Both the position numbers and the translations under genes were made by a program. From JALYRV01 sp040902895 (GTDB lineage: Bacteria > Acidobacteriota > Vicinamibacteria > Vicinamibacterales > SCN-69-37): a DNA stretch of 64,000 nt. The notes below the pieces were generated by a model that was given only the letters and a program-made list of their open reading frames with translations, was not told the DNA's origin and ran no database searches. Positions 1-8,046 of the stretch are shown piece by piece. Each line of letters begins with the position of its first letter. Position 1 is the first letter of the stretch. The stretch lies in the NCBI GenBank assembly GCA_040902895.1, contig JBBDWL010000129.1, positions 11,738 through 75,737 on the forward strand, written 5' to 3'.

Positions 1-2
1 AG

Positions 3-2228
3 TTCGCCTGGTCGCGTGACGGCGCGTATCTCGCCTACGCCGTGTCATCCGCGAAGGCCGAGGAGGATGGCGCGTTCGTGCGCACGATGAACGGCGGCGC
101 CGTCACGAAGCTGCATGCCGGAAAAGGCAATTACAAGAGTTTCGCGTTCGACGAGGCCGGCAAGCAGCTCGCGTTCCTGAGCGATCAGGCCGAGTACGAG
201 AAAGAAGTTGCGCCGTACCGTCTTTATTACTGGATGGCAGCGGATGCCGCCGCGACGGAGCTCGTGTCGGCCGCGACGCCTGGCATGCCTGCCGGGATGG
301 TTGTCAGCGATCAGGGCGCGCCGCGCTTCACGGAAGATGGACAGCGGCTGACGCTCGGTACGGCGCCGCCTCCGCCGGCGCCGCGCGCGCCGGATGCGAC
401 GGGGCCGATCGCGGTCGACCTGTGGCATTACAAGGATCCACTGCTGCAGCCGATGCAGCGGGTGCGCGCGACGCAGGAGCGCAATCGCAACTACCGCGCG
501 GTCGTGCATCTGGCCGACAAGCGGTTCGTGCAGCTTGCCACGCCGGAGCTGCCGAACGTCACCGTCGATCAGTACGATCCCGCACGCGCGCTCGGCACGT
601 CCGACGTCCCGTACCGCCAGGAGATCTCCTGGGATCAGACCTACAACGACATCTATCTGGTTGATGTCAGGACCGGCCAGCGGCAGCAAGCACTCACTCG
701 CGCGGGATCGAACGCGTCACGCTCGCCGGATGGCAAGTACCTGCTGTATCTCGATCGCGAAAAGGGACACTGGTTTACGCATCGCGTCGCCGATGGCGCG
801 AGTGTCAATCTCACGGAGAAGCTGCCGGTCAAGTTCGTGCAGGAGGACCACGATACGCCGAATCTGCCAGGCGCGTACGGCACCGGAGGGTGGACGGCGA
901 ACGACGCTTCCGTGCTCGTGTACGACCAATTCGACATCTGGGAGGTCAAGCCTGACGGCACGGGCGCGCGGATGATCACCAACGGCGAAGGACGGAAACG
1001 AGGTCTGGCGTTTCGATACCGTTCGCTCGATCCGGAGCAGCGTGCGGTGCCGACTGACAAGCCGATGCTGCTGTCGGCGATGGACGATCGCACCAAGGCG
1101 ACCGGCTTCTATCGGGTGCCGTTCAACGGCTCCACGCCGCCCGCGAAGCTCGTGATGCTCGACAAGGCGTTCGGCGCGCCTATCAAGGCGCGCAACGCCG
1201 ATCGCCTCGTGTTCACGCTGTCGCGCTTCGAGGAGTTTCCCGACCTGTGGGTGAGCGACACGAGCTTCTCGAAGATGGAGCGGCTCTCGAACGCCAACCC
1301 GCAGCAGGAGGAGTACAACTGGGGCAAGGCGGAGCTGATCGACTACATCAATGCCGACGGCAAGAAGCTGCGCTCGATCCTGATCAAGCCGGATGACTTC
1401 GATCCGTCGAAGAAGTATCCGATGATGGTCTATATCTACGAGCAGCTCGCCGACGGCCTGCACTCGTACCGCCGGCCCGGCCCCGGCACGAGCGTGACGG
1501 TCACGCGGTACGTCAGCAACGGCTATGTCGTGCTGCTGCCCGACATCGTCTACGGTACCGGCTACCCCGGCGAAGCGGCGGAGAAGTGCGTCATTCCCGC
1601 GGTCAACACCGTGCTGGCCATGAACTTCGTCGATCCGACGCGCGTCGGCATTCAGGGCCACTCATGGGGCGGCTATCAGATCACGCACCTGATCACGCGC
1701 ACCAACATCTTCCGCGCGGTGCAGGCGGGCGCGTCGGTGACGAACATGATCAGCGCGTACGGCGGCATCCGCTGGGGCAGCGGCATGTCGCGCGCGTTCC
1801 AGTACGAGAGGACCCAGAGCCGCATCGGCGCGCCGCCGTGGGACGCCCCGCTGCAGTTCATCGAGAACTCGCCGATCTTCTGGGTCGAGAAGGTGCAGAC
1901 GCCGTACCTCACCATCCACAACGATGCCGACGATGCGGTGCCGTGGTATCAGGCGATCGAGTTCTTCTCGGCACTGCGCCGGCTGGGGAAGGAAGCGTAC
2001 TTCTTCAACTACAACACGGAGCTGCACGGCCTGCGCAACCGCGACAACATGAAGCACTGGACCGTGCATCAGGACGAGTTCTTCGATCACTTCCTGAAGG
2101 ACGCGCCGAAGCCGGAGTGGATGGAGAAGGGCGTGCCGTATCTCGAGCGCGGCACCAGGGACGTGTCGCACCTGTTCAAGCGGAAGACGGCGGCCGAGAC
2201 GACGCAGAATGGGAAGACGAAAGACTGA
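3..2228 (+). CDS. S9 family serine peptidase (prolyl oligopeptidase type), 5' partial
   Basis: The reading frame is open from the first bases of the window, so the true start lies upstream; the first GTG at 42 is not credible because the residues before it (FAWSRDGAYLAYA) form a beta-propeller repeat. The N-terminal two thirds are WD40-like/DPP-type propeller blades with SPDGKYLLYLD-like repeats. The C-terminal third is an alpha/beta hydrolase with the nucleophile elbow GHSWGGYQ (Ser codon 1662-1664), an Asp in HNDADDAVPW and the His in ELHGLRN (codon 2025-2027), giving a complete Ser-Asp-His triad. The family cleaves peptides at Pro or Ala; the specificity here cannot be read. A secreted or periplasmic location is likely but the signal peptide is outside the window. 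Confidence 0.93.
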   Translation, partial: FAWSRDGAYLAYAVSSAKAEEDGAFVRTMNGGAVTKLHAGKGNYKSFAFDEAGKQLAFLSDQAEYEKEVAPYRLYYWMAADAAATELVSAATPGMPAGMVVSDQGAPRFTEDGQRLTLGTAPPPPAPRAPDATGPIAVDLWHYKDPLLQPMQRVRATQERNRNYRAVVHLADKRFVQLATPELPNVTVDQYDPARALGTSDVPYRQEISWDQTYNDIYLVDVRTGQRQQALTRAGSNASRSPDGKYLLYLDREKGHWFTHRVADGASVNLTEKLPVKFVQEDHDTPNLPGAYGTGGWTANDASVLVYDQFDIWEVKPDGTGARMITNGEGRKRGLAFRYRSLDPEQRAVPTDKPMLLSAMDDRTKATGFYRVPFNGSTPPAKLVMLDKAFGAPIKARNADRLVFTLSRFEEFPDLWVSDTSFSKMERLSNANPQQEEYNWGKAELIDYINADGKKLRSILIKPDDFDPSKKYPMMVYIYEQLADGLHSYRRPGPGTSVTVTRYVSNGYVVLLPDIVYGTGYPGEAAEKCVIPAVNTVLAMNFVDPTRVGIQGHSWGGYQITHLITRTNIFRAVQAGASVTNMISAYGGIRWGSGMSRAFQYERTQSRIGAPPWDAPLQFIENSPIFWVEKVQTPYLTIHNDADDAVPWYQAIEFFSALRRLGKEAYFFNYNTELHGLRNRDNMKHWTVHQDEFFDHFLKDAPKPEWMEKGVPYLERGTRDVSHLFKRKTAAETTQNGKTKD

Positions 2229-2263
2229 AGACGAAAGAAATTGAGACGCGTCGCATTTTCTGA

Positions 2264-2291
2264 TTGACCGACTAATTTGGTCGGATATAGG
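2264..2291 (+). promoter_or_regulatory. sigma70-like promoter overlapped by an IscR/Rrf2-type operator
   Basis: A 17-bp interrupted palindrome, CCGACTAATTTGGTCGG, lies at 2268-2284 and is followed by ATATA. It fits the IscR type-1 / Rrf2 consensus YYGACTRWWWYAGTCRR at all but one position. It fills the spacer of a promoter: TTGACC at 2264-2269, 16 bases, TATAGG at 2286-2291. A bound dimer would cover the spacer and compete with RNA polymerase. Together with the iron-receptor-like gene at 2335 this suggests Fe or Fe-S dependent repression. The sequence match is seen; the identity of the regulator is inferred, since none is encoded in the window. Confidence 0.65.
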
Positions 2292-2333
2292 ATCCCTTGC
2301 TAGTTGAGACTTTTCTCAGTTAGCGAGGGATTC
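2290..2333 (+). promoter_or_regulatory. 20-bp RNA hairpin sequestering the ribosome-binding site of the receptor gene
   Basis: Arm 2290-2309 pairs with 2314-2333 around a CTTT loop (2310-2313). All 20 positions pair in RNA, four of them as G-U wobbles. The Shine-Dalgarno GAGGGA (2325-2330) lies inside the 3' arm and the stem ends one base before the ATG at 2335. If transcription starts about seven bases after the -10 box (near 2298), the first few pairs are lost but roughly 12 bp remain. The structure is seen in the sequence; a role as a translational switch is inferred. Confidence 0.7.
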
Positions 2334-2334
2334 C

Positions 2335-4773
2335 ATGTTTCGTTCGAGTGTGTGGTGCGTGCTTCTTTTCACGTTTTTCGGTTTCAGCCAGGCTCAGGCG
2401 CAAACAGCCGGCCTTGCGGGACGCGTGGTTTCGCAGGCCGGGGCACCGGTGCCCGGCGCACAGGTCACCGTTCAGGCCATCCCGGGCGCACCTTCGATCG
2501 TCCTTGCAGACCCCAATGGCCGATTTGCCCTCACGGCGCTGGCACCCGGCGAGTATCGGATTAGCGCACGGGCCATCGGCTTTTCACCCGTCACCGAACG
2601 AGTGACGGTCGGAGCCGCTCAGCCGTCCGATGTCACGCTGGTCCTGCCCGAAATCGTGCGCGAGCGCGTCGACGTCGTCGGGCACGCGAGCCTGCGGGCG
2701 CGGATTCCGGGTTCAGCCTGGGTGATCGACCGCCATGAGATGGAGAAGCTGACTGCCGCCACGGGCGACATCCATCGGATGCTGCGGCAGGTGCCGGGGC
2801 TGAACATTCAGGAAGAAGAGGGGTACGGCCTGCGCCCGAATATCGGCATGCGCGGCTCCGGCACCGACCGCAGCAGCAAGATCACGATGATGGAAGACGG
2901 CGTGCTGATCGCACCGGCGCCGTACTCGGCGCCGGCGGCGTACTACTCGCCAACGGCCGGCCGGATGGAGTCACTCGAAGTGCGCAAGGGATCGAGCCAA
3001 ATCAAGTACGGGCCGATCACCACCGGAGGCGTGCTGAATTACGTCTCGACGAGCATACCGTCGGGACTGCAGCTTCGCGGAACCGTGACGGGGGGCACGC
3101 ACGGCACGGGGAAAATCACGGCGGGCGCCGGCGATTCCTATCGCACCTTCGGCTGGCTCGTCGAGACCTTCCAGTTGCGCACCGATGGCTTCAAGGAGCT
3201 CGACGGCGGCGGCAACACGGGCGTCGAACTGGCCGACTACCTGGCGAAGGTGCGGTTCAACACCACACCCAGCGACACCTTCTACCAGGAGCTTGAAATC
3301 AAGCTTGGCCGAACCGAGCAGACGGGCGATGAGACGTACCTCGGCCTGACGGATGCCGACTTTTCCGCGACGCCGCTCCGCCGGTACGCCGCCTCGCAGG
3401 AGGACGTCATCGAGACGACGCACGAGCAGTATCAGGCGCGTCACTTCCTCGCGCGGCCCAACTGGGACCTGACGACCACCGCCTATCGCAACGACTTCTC
3501 GCGGGCGTGGTACAAGCTGCAGAGCGTGCTCGGCGCAGGATTGGCCGGCGTGCTCAGCGCGCCCGACCGCAACGCAGAACGCATGGCCGCGCTCACCGGC
3601 GGCGACAGTGCTGCGAATGCGCTGGTCATCCGAAATAACAATCGCGGTTACTACAGCGCGGGCGTTCAGTCGGTGCTGGGCTTCTCGCTGTCGGCCGGCG
3701 CGCTCCGGCATCAGGTTGAAGCCGGCGTTCGTTATCACAACGACGAGGAGGATCGCTTCCAGCAGGACGATGGGTACCAGACGCTGGAGGGGCGAATGAT
3801 CCTGACCCGGGCCGGCGCTCCGGGCAGCCAGGAGAATCGCGTTGTCGGCGCGAGCGCCGTCGCCGGATTTGTCTCGGACACAATCACGTGGGGCCGGTGG
3901 AGCGTCTCGCCCGGCCTTCGCTACGAGAACATCACGCTGGACCAGACGACGTACGCCTCCACTGATCCTGCGCGGAGCGGCTCCACAACGGATGTAAGAA
4001 CCGAGGTCGATGCCGTCATCCCCGGCATCGGGTTCAGCTACGACCTTCGCCCCGGCGCGAGCCTCTTCTGCGGCGTGCACAAGGGATTCGCCCCGCCGGG
4101 ACCGGGCGCGGCGGAAGGCACCGCGGTTGAACACAGCGTCAACTACGAGTTCGGCACGCGCGTCCGGCGCGCTGCTGTGAGCACCGAGGTCATCGGGTTC
4201 TTCAACAACTACGGCAATCTCCTGGGGCGTGACACGCTGGCGACCGGCGGCAGCGGCGACGGCGCGCTGTTCAACGGTGGCAAGGCCCAGGTGTACGGCC
4301 TCGAGGCGGCGTTCCAGTGGAATCCGGCCCCGGCGCTGGGGCTCGCGTCCGCGCTGCCCATCCGCCTGGCGTACACCTTCACCCACGCGGAGTTCCGGAA
4401 CAGTTTTCAGAGCCGGTTCGGGCCCTGGGGCAACGTCGGCATTGGCGACGAGCTCCCGTACGTGCCGCGGCATCAGCTGTACGCGAGCATCGAAACGGAT
4501 CATGAGAGATGGCAGACGAGGCTCGAAGGGGTGTACGTCGGCCGGATGCGCACGCTGGCGGGGCAGGGCGCGCATGTGCCCGGCGATTCCACGGACGCGC
4601 ACCTTGTCCTGAACGTGTCGGGGGAATACGAGCTCACCAACGGCGCGTCGCTGTTTGCGAGCGTGCAGAATCTCGCCGACAGCTCCTACATCGTTGCCAG
4701 GCATCCCGCAGGCGTTCGACCGGGGCTGCCTCGTTCGTTCCAGGCAGGTCTCAGGATCGGCCTGACCCGATGA
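2335..4773 (+). CDS. TonB-dependent outer-membrane receptor, FecA-like (ferric-citrate/siderophore type)
   Basis: An 812-residue outer-membrane receptor. Residues 1-22 are a signal peptide ending AQA; about 25-105 is a carboxypeptidase-regulatory-like beta-sandwich; RERVDVVG near 107 looks like a TonB box; the plug spans about 120-235 and a 22-strand-type barrel fills the rest, ending in an aromatic/aliphatic last strand. The plug contains GYGLRPNIGMRG and MEDGVLIAPAPY, which resemble the Fe(3+)-dicitrate receptor FecA. The ATG at 2335 has SD GAGGGA five bases upstream, inside the hairpin described separately. The Rrf2-type operator supports iron-linked control. The ligand is not provable from sequence, and no FecI/FecR-type regulator or ABC importer sits beside it. 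An in-frame remnant of a ferrochelatase gene follows its stop codon. Confidence 0.9.
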   Translation: MFRSSVWCVLLFTFFGFSQAQAQTAGLAGRVVSQAGAPVPGAQVTVQAIPGAPSIVLADPNGRFALTALAPGEYRISARAIGFSPVTERVTVGAAQPSDVTLVLPEIVRERVDVVGHASLRARIPGSAWVIDRHEMEKLTAATGDIHRMLRQVPGLNIQEEEGYGLRPNIGMRGSGTDRSSKITMMEDGVLIAPAPYSAPAAYYSPTAGRMESLEVRKGSSQIKYGPITTGGVLNYVSTSIPSGLQLRGTVTGGTHGTGKITAGAGDSYRTFGWLVETFQLRTDGFKELDGGGNTGVELADYLAKVRFNTTPSDTFYQELEIKLGRTEQTGDETYLGLTDADFSATPLRRYAASQEDVIETTHEQYQARHFLARPNWDLTTTAYRNDFSRAWYKLQSVLGAGLAGVLSAPDRNAERMAALTGGDSAANALVIRNNNRGYYSAGVQSVLGFSLSAGALRHQVEAGVRYHNDEEDRFQQDDGYQTLEGRMILTRAGAPGSQENRVVGASAVAGFVSDTITWGRWSVSPGLRYENITLDQTTYASTDPARSGSTTDVRTEVDAVIPGIGFSYDLRPGASLFCGVHKGFAPPGPGAAEGTAVEHSVNYEFGTRVRRAAVSTEVIGFFNNYGNLLGRDTLATGGSGDGALFNGGKAQVYGLEAAFQWNPAPALGLASALPIRLAYTFTHAEFRNSFQSRFGPWGNVGIGDELPYVPRHQLYASIETDHERWQTRLEGVYVGRMRTLAGQGAHVPGDSTDAHLVLNVSGEYELTNGASLFASVQNLADSSYIVARHPAGVRPGLPRSFQAGLRIGLTR

Positions 4774-4806
4774 AACCGGCCACGCGGGCCACGGGTCGAC
4801 CCGCCG

Positions 4807-4983
4807 CGAGCTTTTCTCGAAGCGGGCAGCAGCGAGTACCATCTCGTTCCATGTCTGAACGATCATCCGGCCTGGATAGATGCGATGGTGTCGCTCGTCG
4901 AGCGCGAGGCACTCGGCTGGCTGGGCGCGCATGACGGTCCGGATCACGCGCCGCGATCCGTCCCTGCCGCTTCCAGCGCGTGA
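4807..4983 (+). pseudogene. 3' remnant of a ferrochelatase gene (hemH-like)
   Basis: After the receptor stop, the same frame stays open to TGA 4981-4983 without a usable start. It reads FLEAGSSEYHLVPCLNDHP then AWIDAMVSLVEREALGWL. From memory this aligns with the C-terminus of ferrochelatase, where E. coli HemH has an F-x-x-AGG, YIPALN, TP, IEMMANLV pattern. The N-terminal three quarters, including the catalytic His and Glu regions, are absent and the receptor gene occupies that place. The fragment overlaps the dut start (4931) in another frame. I infer a decayed gene displaced by the receptor; a chance reading frame is less likely because both the motif spacing and the high third-position GC fit coding DNA. 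Confidence 0.55.
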
Positions 4984-5356
4984 GACCGGGGGCTCGGCCG
5001 GGTTCGATCTGTCTGCCGCCGCCGATGTGACGGTGGCGCCCGGACAGATCGTACTCGTGCCGACCGGGCTCATCATCAAGGTGCCCGACGGCCACTTCAT
5101 CGGCATCTTCGCGCGCAGCAGCACGCCGCTGAAGCGCGGGCTCATGATTCCCAACGGCGTCGGCGTCGTCGACACCGACTATTGCGGACCCGAGGACGAG
5201 GTGAAGGTTCAGGTCTACAACTTCACGCCGGAGCCCGTACACGTCAGACGCGGCGATCGCATCGCGCAGGGGATTCTCATTCCGTACCTGGCTCCCGAGT
5301 GGGATGAAGGTCCGCCGTCGGACAAAACGCGCGGCGGCTTCGGGTCGACGGGTTAA
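4931..5356 (+). CDS. dut: deoxyuridine 5'-triphosphate nucleotidohydrolase (dUTPase)
   Basis: A 141-residue homotrimer-type dUTPase that hydrolyses dUTP to dUMP and pyrophosphate, keeping uracil out of DNA and feeding dTMP synthesis. All five family motifs are present in order: AGFDLSAA (about 22-29), ARSS (about 58), GVVDTDYCG (about 75), RGDRIAQ (about 103) and the C-terminal P-loop-like RGGFGSTG that closes over the substrate. The ATG at 4931 (MTVRITRRD) is chosen over an upstream in-frame ATG at 4880 because the family begins here and the upstream residues overlap the hemH-like remnant. No clear Shine-Dalgarno is visible. Length is normal. Confidence 0.95.
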   Translation: MTVRITRRDPSLPLPARETGGSAGFDLSAAADVTVAPGQIVLVPTGLIIKVPDGHFIGIFARSSTPLKRGLMIPNGVGVVDTDYCGPEDEVKVQVYNFTPEPVHVRRGDRIAQGILIPYLAPEWDEGPPSDKTRGGFGSTG

Positions 5357-5369
5357 TTGCAGAATTGGC

Positions 5370-5566
5370 GATTGGAGATCGGGTGATGGTTGCCGATTGT
5401 TGAATATCGATTGATGGATTAGCCGTTAATATGGGCGTTCGCAGCGGCATCCAGGAGGCGAACGAGCTGGTCGCCATCCTCGTAGCGTCTCGACGTACGG
5501 CCTCCGGCGGCCGGTAATCGGCGATCTTCGAATCGGCAATCGGCAACAATCAGCCAATCTCCAATC
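5370..5566. repeat. 30-bp imperfect inverted repeat filling the dut / C39-peptidase gap
   Basis: Arm 5370-5399 and the reverse complement of 5537-5566 agree at 27 of 30 positions (core GATTGGAGAT and GTTGCCGATTG). Short GATTGG/CGATTG-like words recur in and near the arms. It lies between two convergent genes (dut + and the C39 peptidase -), so it may help terminate both, but there is no T-run. No intact gene lies between the arms. Confidence 0.6.
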
Positions 5567-5579
5567 CTCGATCGAGAAT

Positions 5580-7502
5580 TCAGAAGATCCAGTGTTCGAG
5601 TCCGACCACTGTACCGGCAGTCAAGGCCCAGCGGCGATCGAGCAATCCGCGCGCGAGATCGATTCGGAACGAGGGGCCGCCGCCGAGCAGACGTATGCGA
5701 ACTCCTGCTCCCGCGTCGATCTGTCCATCCGATGCGCGTCCATCGATCAACCGCCATGCGCGCGCGGCATCCGTAAAGAGCGCGGCGTCGATTGATGCGA
5801 GGGGCATTCGCAGCACCGGACGCGACCATTCGACGGTGCCATGGATCAGGCGCTGGCCGATGATGCGGCCGTCACCGGCGCCGATCGCGCCGTCCCGAAT
5901 CAATGGATGCGCCCGAAGCAGCGGCCGGCGCGTGTGGCCGTCACCCGCACCGGGCAGTAGAAACAGCGGCGCGGCGTCACCGACTCTTTCGGCGCCCGCG
6001 GCAATCGTCAGGCGGCCGCCGATAGCCTGAAATCCGGCGCGCGCGCGCCCGCTGAATCGCGAAAGGCCTGCGCGCCGTGTCCACCGTTCTGCTGTCAGAT
6101 GTCCATAGACGGTGTTGCTGACGGCAAAGAGGATGCGCGCGGCGCCATAGACTTTGTCGTCACGCGCGCCCCCCGCGGCGAACGGCCATCGATCGAATGC
6201 CGCGCCGGCCGCCCAGCCGAGAGATGGCGTGATCCAGTCAACCGCCTGAAACCCGCCGCGGCGCCAGCGAGGAATGGTCAGCGCGTCTCCAACCTCGTAG
6301 GTTTCACGCGCATCGAATCCACTCAACTTCCAGACGGCGCCGAACGGCAGCGGCGCAGGCGTTTCGACGGCCGCCGTGATCCGCTCGAACCCTTCACGGA
6401 AGCGCCACGAGCCGGTCACCCGTTCGCCGCCGCCAACCGGGTTCGTGAAAGCCACATCCACTTCACGCGTGAACGGCGCCTCTGCCGCCGTCATCACGAG
6501 ATCGACTGCACCAGGCCTGCGCGAGCGCTCTACAATCGCTGCGTCAAGCTGCACACGCCCATCGGCAAGCGGCGTGTAGCTCACGCGGCTGGCCGAGGAA
6601 GACGGCAACAGCGCGAGCCGCCGCCGCGCGCGCCCAAGCCTTGCGGCCGACAGACGATCGCCGGGCCGAAGATCGATCAGCCGCTCCGCCGCGCGGTATC
6701 GCGTCCGCTCGAGTCCCGCAATCTGGACTGTGTCGACATCCGGCTTGCCCGCGCGATTCCACGCCTCGAGCGCCTCGACGTCGCGATCCATGACGAACAG
6801 GGTCGTGCCAAGGGCGTCCCAGGCGACGGCGTTCGCCGGGTCAGCGGTCGTGGCGTCGGTCGCCAGTCGAAGCGCCTCTGCACGGTCGCCGGAGTGGAGC
6901 AGGGTTGCAACGCGAGTCGCCAGAACAGGTTCCATGGGTTCCACAGGTTCCTTTGGTTCCCCGGGTTCGGTTCTGGTTCCTGGTTCAACAGGTTCCACAG
7001 GTTCGCTCGCCGGGAGCAGCAGCAGCATCCAGAAATTCGCAGTTGCCCATCGTCGATCGAATTCCGTGCGCGGCATCGCCTGCGACGGCGCGGCTGCGGG
7101 GTCATGGAAGTGCACGCGGTCGCGATCGAGCGCCGTGATAACGACGTAGTGATAGCGCGATGGACGGTCTTCGATCAGCGCCACGATCGGGCGGCCGCGC
7201 GACAGGTGTTGCGCAACCGGCGCTGCGTCGCCGGCACGGCCGCGAAGCGGGAAGGCCTGCCATTTCCGCCGGCGCAGATCCGCGACAAGCGCCGTCGTGA
7301 CGATGCCGCCCTGAGCTTGATCGATCAGCGGCGCGAAATCCTCCGCGCGCGCGAGCGGATCGCCCCAGTACCGCATGACCATCGCAGCCGCCGCCCCCCC
7401 GCACAGCGCTTCCGTCTGCGGCAGGTAGGGCACGGCCCGCGGCAGCGCAATGCTCTGCGCCGAAGCGACCGACACCAGCGCGGCGAAAATAAGGGTTGGC
7501 AC
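5580..7502 (-). CDS. C39-like cysteine peptidase (PA2778 type) fused to TPR and Omp85-like barrel regions
   Basis: 640 residues from a GTG at 7502, which precedes a signal peptide (VPTLIFAALVSVASA); no other ATG, GTG or TTG lies between it and the upstream gene. Residues about 20-165 are a papain-fold C39-like domain: QTEALCGG (Gln29, Cys34), RYHYVVI (His near 120) and HFHDP (Asp). A Pro/Glu-rich linker of EPVEP repeats follows, then a TPR-like helical part (about 210-300). The last roughly 300 residues are beta-rich and end SFRIDLARGL...VGLEHWIF, resembling the end of a BamA/ShlB-type barrel. PA2778-family proteins usually stop after the TPRs, so the barrel is unusual. The partner PA2779-type gene lies directly upstream. 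Substrate unknown; probably acts at the outer membrane. Confidence 0.78.
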   Translation of the reverse strand: MPTLIFAALVSVASAQSIALPRAVPYLPQTEALCGGAAAAMVMRYWGDPLARAEDFAPLIDQAQGGIVTTALVADLRRRKWQAFPLRGRAGDAAPVAQHLSRGRPIVALIEDRPSRYHYVVITALDRDRVHFHDPAAAPSQAMPRTEFDRRWATANFWMLLLLPASEPVEPVEPGTRTEPGEPKEPVEPMEPVLATRVATLLHSGDRAEALRLATDATTADPANAVAWDALGTTLFVMDRDVEALEAWNRAGKPDVDTVQIAGLERTRYRAAERLIDLRPGDRLSAARLGRARRRLALLPSSSASRVSYTPLADGRVQLDAAIVERSRRPGAVDLVMTAAEAPFTREVDVAFTNPVGGGERVTGSWRFREGFERITAAVETPAPLPFGAVWKLSGFDARETYEVGDALTIPRWRRGGFQAVDWITPSLGWAAGAAFDRWPFAAGGARDDKVYGAARILFAVSNTVYGHLTAERWTRRAGLSRFSGRARAGFQAIGGRLTIAAGAERVGDAAPLFLLPGAGDGHTRRPLLRAHPLIRDGAIGAGDGRIIGQRLIHGTVEWSRPVLRMPLASIDAALFTDAARAWRLIDGRASDGQIDAGAGVRIRLLGGGPSFRIDLARGLLDRRWALTAGTVVGLEHWIF

Positions 7503-7564
7503 GGAAACGGCGCGCTCGTTCGGCCGCGACGGCCGGATCGAGCGCGCCAGAGTATGACGCCGCG

Positions 7565-7951
7565 CTATGCGACGATGACGAGGATGATGATCAGCAACGC
7601 GATGATGATCAGCCACACCGACAGCGTGATGGTTTGGCCGCCCGCAAGCGCGTCAGTCACCTGCTGCGCCTGAGCCGCAACCTGCGCGAGCTCCGCGCCG
7701 TCGAGTGTGCCAACGGCCGCGGCCGCTCTGTCGATCGGGAGGCCGGCCTCTTTGGCGACCTTCCGCACGTCATCCCGCTGAAGCACATTCAGAATGGCCT
7801 GTCGATCGGCCTGCTTCTTTGCAGCATGCTCTGCCGCGATTGCCGTGAGGCTCTGCGAGCCCGCGGTCTGTCCCGATTGTGCAGATGTCAGCGAGGGCGC
7901 CAGCATCACCGCGAGAAGAATCATCACTACCGTTCCACGAACTTTGCGCAT
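7565..7951 (-). CDS. PA2779-family small membrane protein
   Basis: 128 residues from an ATG at 7951 with a strong SD (GGAGG, about six bases upstream); the longer frame to 8134 is rejected because it lacks an SD and overlaps zwf. It has a signal peptide MRKVRGTVVMILLAVMLAP..., a central helical stretch with the characteristic order Q-A-I-L-N-V-L-Q-R-D-D-V, and a C-terminal transmembrane segment of about 20 Leu/Ile/Val residues. This is the architecture of the PA2779 family (DUF6627), which is normally encoded beside a PA2778-type cysteine peptidase, as here (62 bp before its start). A role as substrate or anchor of that peptidase is inference. Confidence 0.82.
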   Translation of the reverse strand: MRKVRGTVVMILLAVMLAPSLTSAQSGQTAGSQSLTAIAAEHAAKKQADRQAILNVLQRDDVRKVAKEAGLPIDRAAAAVGTLDGAELAQVAAQAQQVTDALAGGQTITLSVWLIIIALLIIILVIVA

Positions 7952-8046
7952 CTGCAGCCTCCAGAAAGTGCGCGGCCAGGGAGGCCGCTCCACCCCGGAC
8001 GGGCTGCACAACTCATGCCCGGACGCGAGATTAGTCGTGGATGAGG

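Noticed and set aside
2971..5175. Long minus-strand frame of 734 codons opposite the receptor and dut
   Set aside because: Antisense shadow of GC-rich coding sequence: Arg/Ala/Gly-rich with no domain, and it crosses several plus-strand genes.
5419..5530. Minus-strand peptide RRYEDGDQLVRLLDAAANAH resembling the N-terminus of S23 four-helix-bundle proteins
   Set aside because: Only the RRYED start is reminiscent; the rest is too short and divergent to call even a remnant.
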